Assembly (NCBI GenBank): GCA_013042765.1
Contig: JABDPP010000380.1
Coordinates: 1 to 5,493, forward strand
Length of the DNA stretch: 5,493 nt
Source of the DNA: Litoreibacter sp.
Lineage (GTDB): Bacteria; Pseudomonadota; Alphaproteobacteria; Rhodobacterales; Rhodobacteraceae
Reading direction: 5' to 3'
Position 1 is the stretch's first letter. Each line of letters opens with the position of its first letter. Of the stretch, positions 4,408 to 5,493 are shown piece by piece. Position numbers and translations under genes: made by a program. Below the pieces are notes generated by a model. The model did no database searches. It had not been told where the DNA came from and saw only the letters and a program-made list of their open reading frames with translations.

Positions 4408-5493
4408 ATGACAAAATTCCCCGATGGCGTTCTGTCCGACGCCCAGATGAAACAGATGATCGCAGACGGCATGATCCGGGCCTCGGAACCAGTTCTGCAG
4501 GGTCAGATCCAACCCGCGTCACTTGATTTGCGACTGGGCGATGTCGCCTACCGCGTTCGTGCGTCCTTTCTGGCCGGAAAGGGCAATTCGGTGCGCGAAC
4601 GCCTAGATATCTTCCAGATGCACGAGGTGAGCCTCACGGACGGGGCCGTGCTCGAGAAGGGCTGTGTCTATGTCGTTCCCTTGCAGGAATCGCTGGACCT
4701 GCCGGGTGGAATGGTCGGCGCGGCTTCCGCTAAATCCTCGATCGGGCGGCTGGACCTGCTGACCCGTGTGATTACGGACGATGGCGTGGAGTTTGACCGG
4801 GTTCCCGATGGCTACACCGGCCCGCTTTATGCGGAGATCTGCCCGAGATCCTTCTCCGTCGTGGCGCGCACAGGCCAGATGCTCAACCAGATCATCTTCC
4901 GGGTTGGCAAGACTATCCTGAGCGACGCGGAAATGACCGCCCTGCATGCACGCACGCCGATCGTGTCAGGCGATCCGGTGATATCCGACGGGCTCGGGTT
5001 TTCGGTCGACCTGAAACCCGGATCAGGCGATCTGGTGGGCTACCGCGCCAAGCCCCATACCGGCGTAATCGATCTTGACCGGATCGGCCACTACGACCCC
5101 GCTGAATACTGGGAAGAGATCCGGACATCTGATGGGCGGATCATCCTCGATCCCGGTGCTTTTTACATTCTGGTGAGCCGCGAGGCGATTACGATTCCAC
5201 CCGACTGCGCCGCGGAAATGGCCCCCTATCTCGCCATGGTCGGGGAGTTTCGCGTGCATTACGCAGGCTTCTTCGATCCCGGATTTGGCCATGCCGAGGA
5301 TGGCCGGGGCTCGCGCGGTGTGCTCGAGGTGCGCTGCCACGAGGCCCCCTTCGTGCTGGAGCACGGCCAGATCGTGGGACGGCTCGTTTACGAGAAAATG
5401 GCCGAGGTGCCTGAGCAGCTCTACGGGGCAGACCTGAAGTCAAACTACCAAGGGCAAGGCCTGAAACTCTCAAAACATTTCAAAGCCATAGCC
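4408..5493 (+). CDS. dcd: dCTP deaminase, two-domain alphaproteobacterial type (3' end outside window)
   Basis: This is a 2'-deoxycytidine 5'-triphosphate deaminase that makes dUTP from dCTP for dTMP synthesis. 362 codons are visible with no stop by the window edge; the last residues (SNYQGQGLKLSKHFKAIA) suggest the end is close. It is nearly twice the length of E. coli Dcd (193 aa) because it carries two DCD/dUTPase-like units. The first has QIQPASLDLRLG (33-44), SSIGR (110-114) and YAEICPRSF with E143, matching by eye the E. coli S111/R115 region and catalytic E138, then GQMLNQIIF (156-164). The second has HYAGFFDPGFG (284-294), GVLEVRCHE with E307, and GQIVGRLVYE (320-329), but no SSxxR motif. 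The ATG is preceded by GAGAG (4398-4402), a moderate ribosome-binding site. No promoter of its own is obvious between the terminator and the start. The family is usually annotated in alphaproteobacteria simply as dCTP deaminase. Confidence 0.9.
   Translation, partial: MTKFPDGVLSDAQMKQMIADGMIRASEPVLQGQIQPASLDLRLGDVAYRVRASFLAGKGNSVRERLDIFQMHEVSLTDGAVLEKGCVYVVPLQESLDLPGGMVGAASAKSSIGRLDLLTRVITDDGVEFDRVPDGYTGPLYAEICPRSFSVVARTGQMLNQIIFRVGKTILSDAEMTALHARTPIVSGDPVISDGLGFSVDLKPGSGDLVGYRAKPHTGVIDLDRIGHYDPAEYWEEIRTSDGRIILDPGAFYILVSREAITIPPDCAAEMAPYLAMVGEFRVHYAGFFDPGFGHAEDGRGSRGVLEVRCHEAPFVLEHGQIVGRLVYEKMAEVPEQLYGADLKSNYQGQGLKLSKHFKAIA

Overview
The window looks like a core chromosomal segment of an alphaproteobacterium, most likely Rhodobacteraceae (Roseobacter/Rhodobacter group). 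The evidence is the moderately high GC content, the close protein resemblance of PlsX, FabH and IhfA to that family as I recall it, and the gene order yceD - rpmF - plsX - fabH - ihfA - merR-type gene. No mobile element, CRISPR array, integrase, toxin or defence gene is visible. I did not find a previously undescribed system here.

Layout, all on the + strand. Positions 2-178 hold the end of a DUF177/YceD gene. A 213-base gap (179-391) contains a weak hairpin and a candidate promoter. It is followed by rpmF (ribosomal protein L32), plsX (phosphate acyltransferase) and fabH (KAS III), with fabH overlapping plsX by ATGA. A 108-base gap (2692-2799) holds the most interesting regulatory DNA: a perfect IHF consensus site next to a candidate -35 box, and a CTGT-N8-ACAG dyad on the candidate -10 box. 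It precedes ihfA, the gene for IHF alpha itself. A MerR-type DNA-binding protein with a long acidic tail follows after 34 bases. Next come a complete tRNA-Pro(GGG) with encoded CCA, a strong intrinsic terminator, and a two-domain dCTP deaminase gene (dcd) that is still open at the window end.

Functionally, rpmF-plsX-fabH links ribosome assembly with the start of fatty acid and phospholipid synthesis: FabH starts acyl chains and PlsX turns acyl-ACP into acyl-phosphate for phosphatidic acid synthesis. ihfA and the MerR-type gene form a probable two-gene nucleoid/regulatory unit. The tRNA and dcd (dUTP supply for dTMP synthesis) are separate units divided by the terminator.
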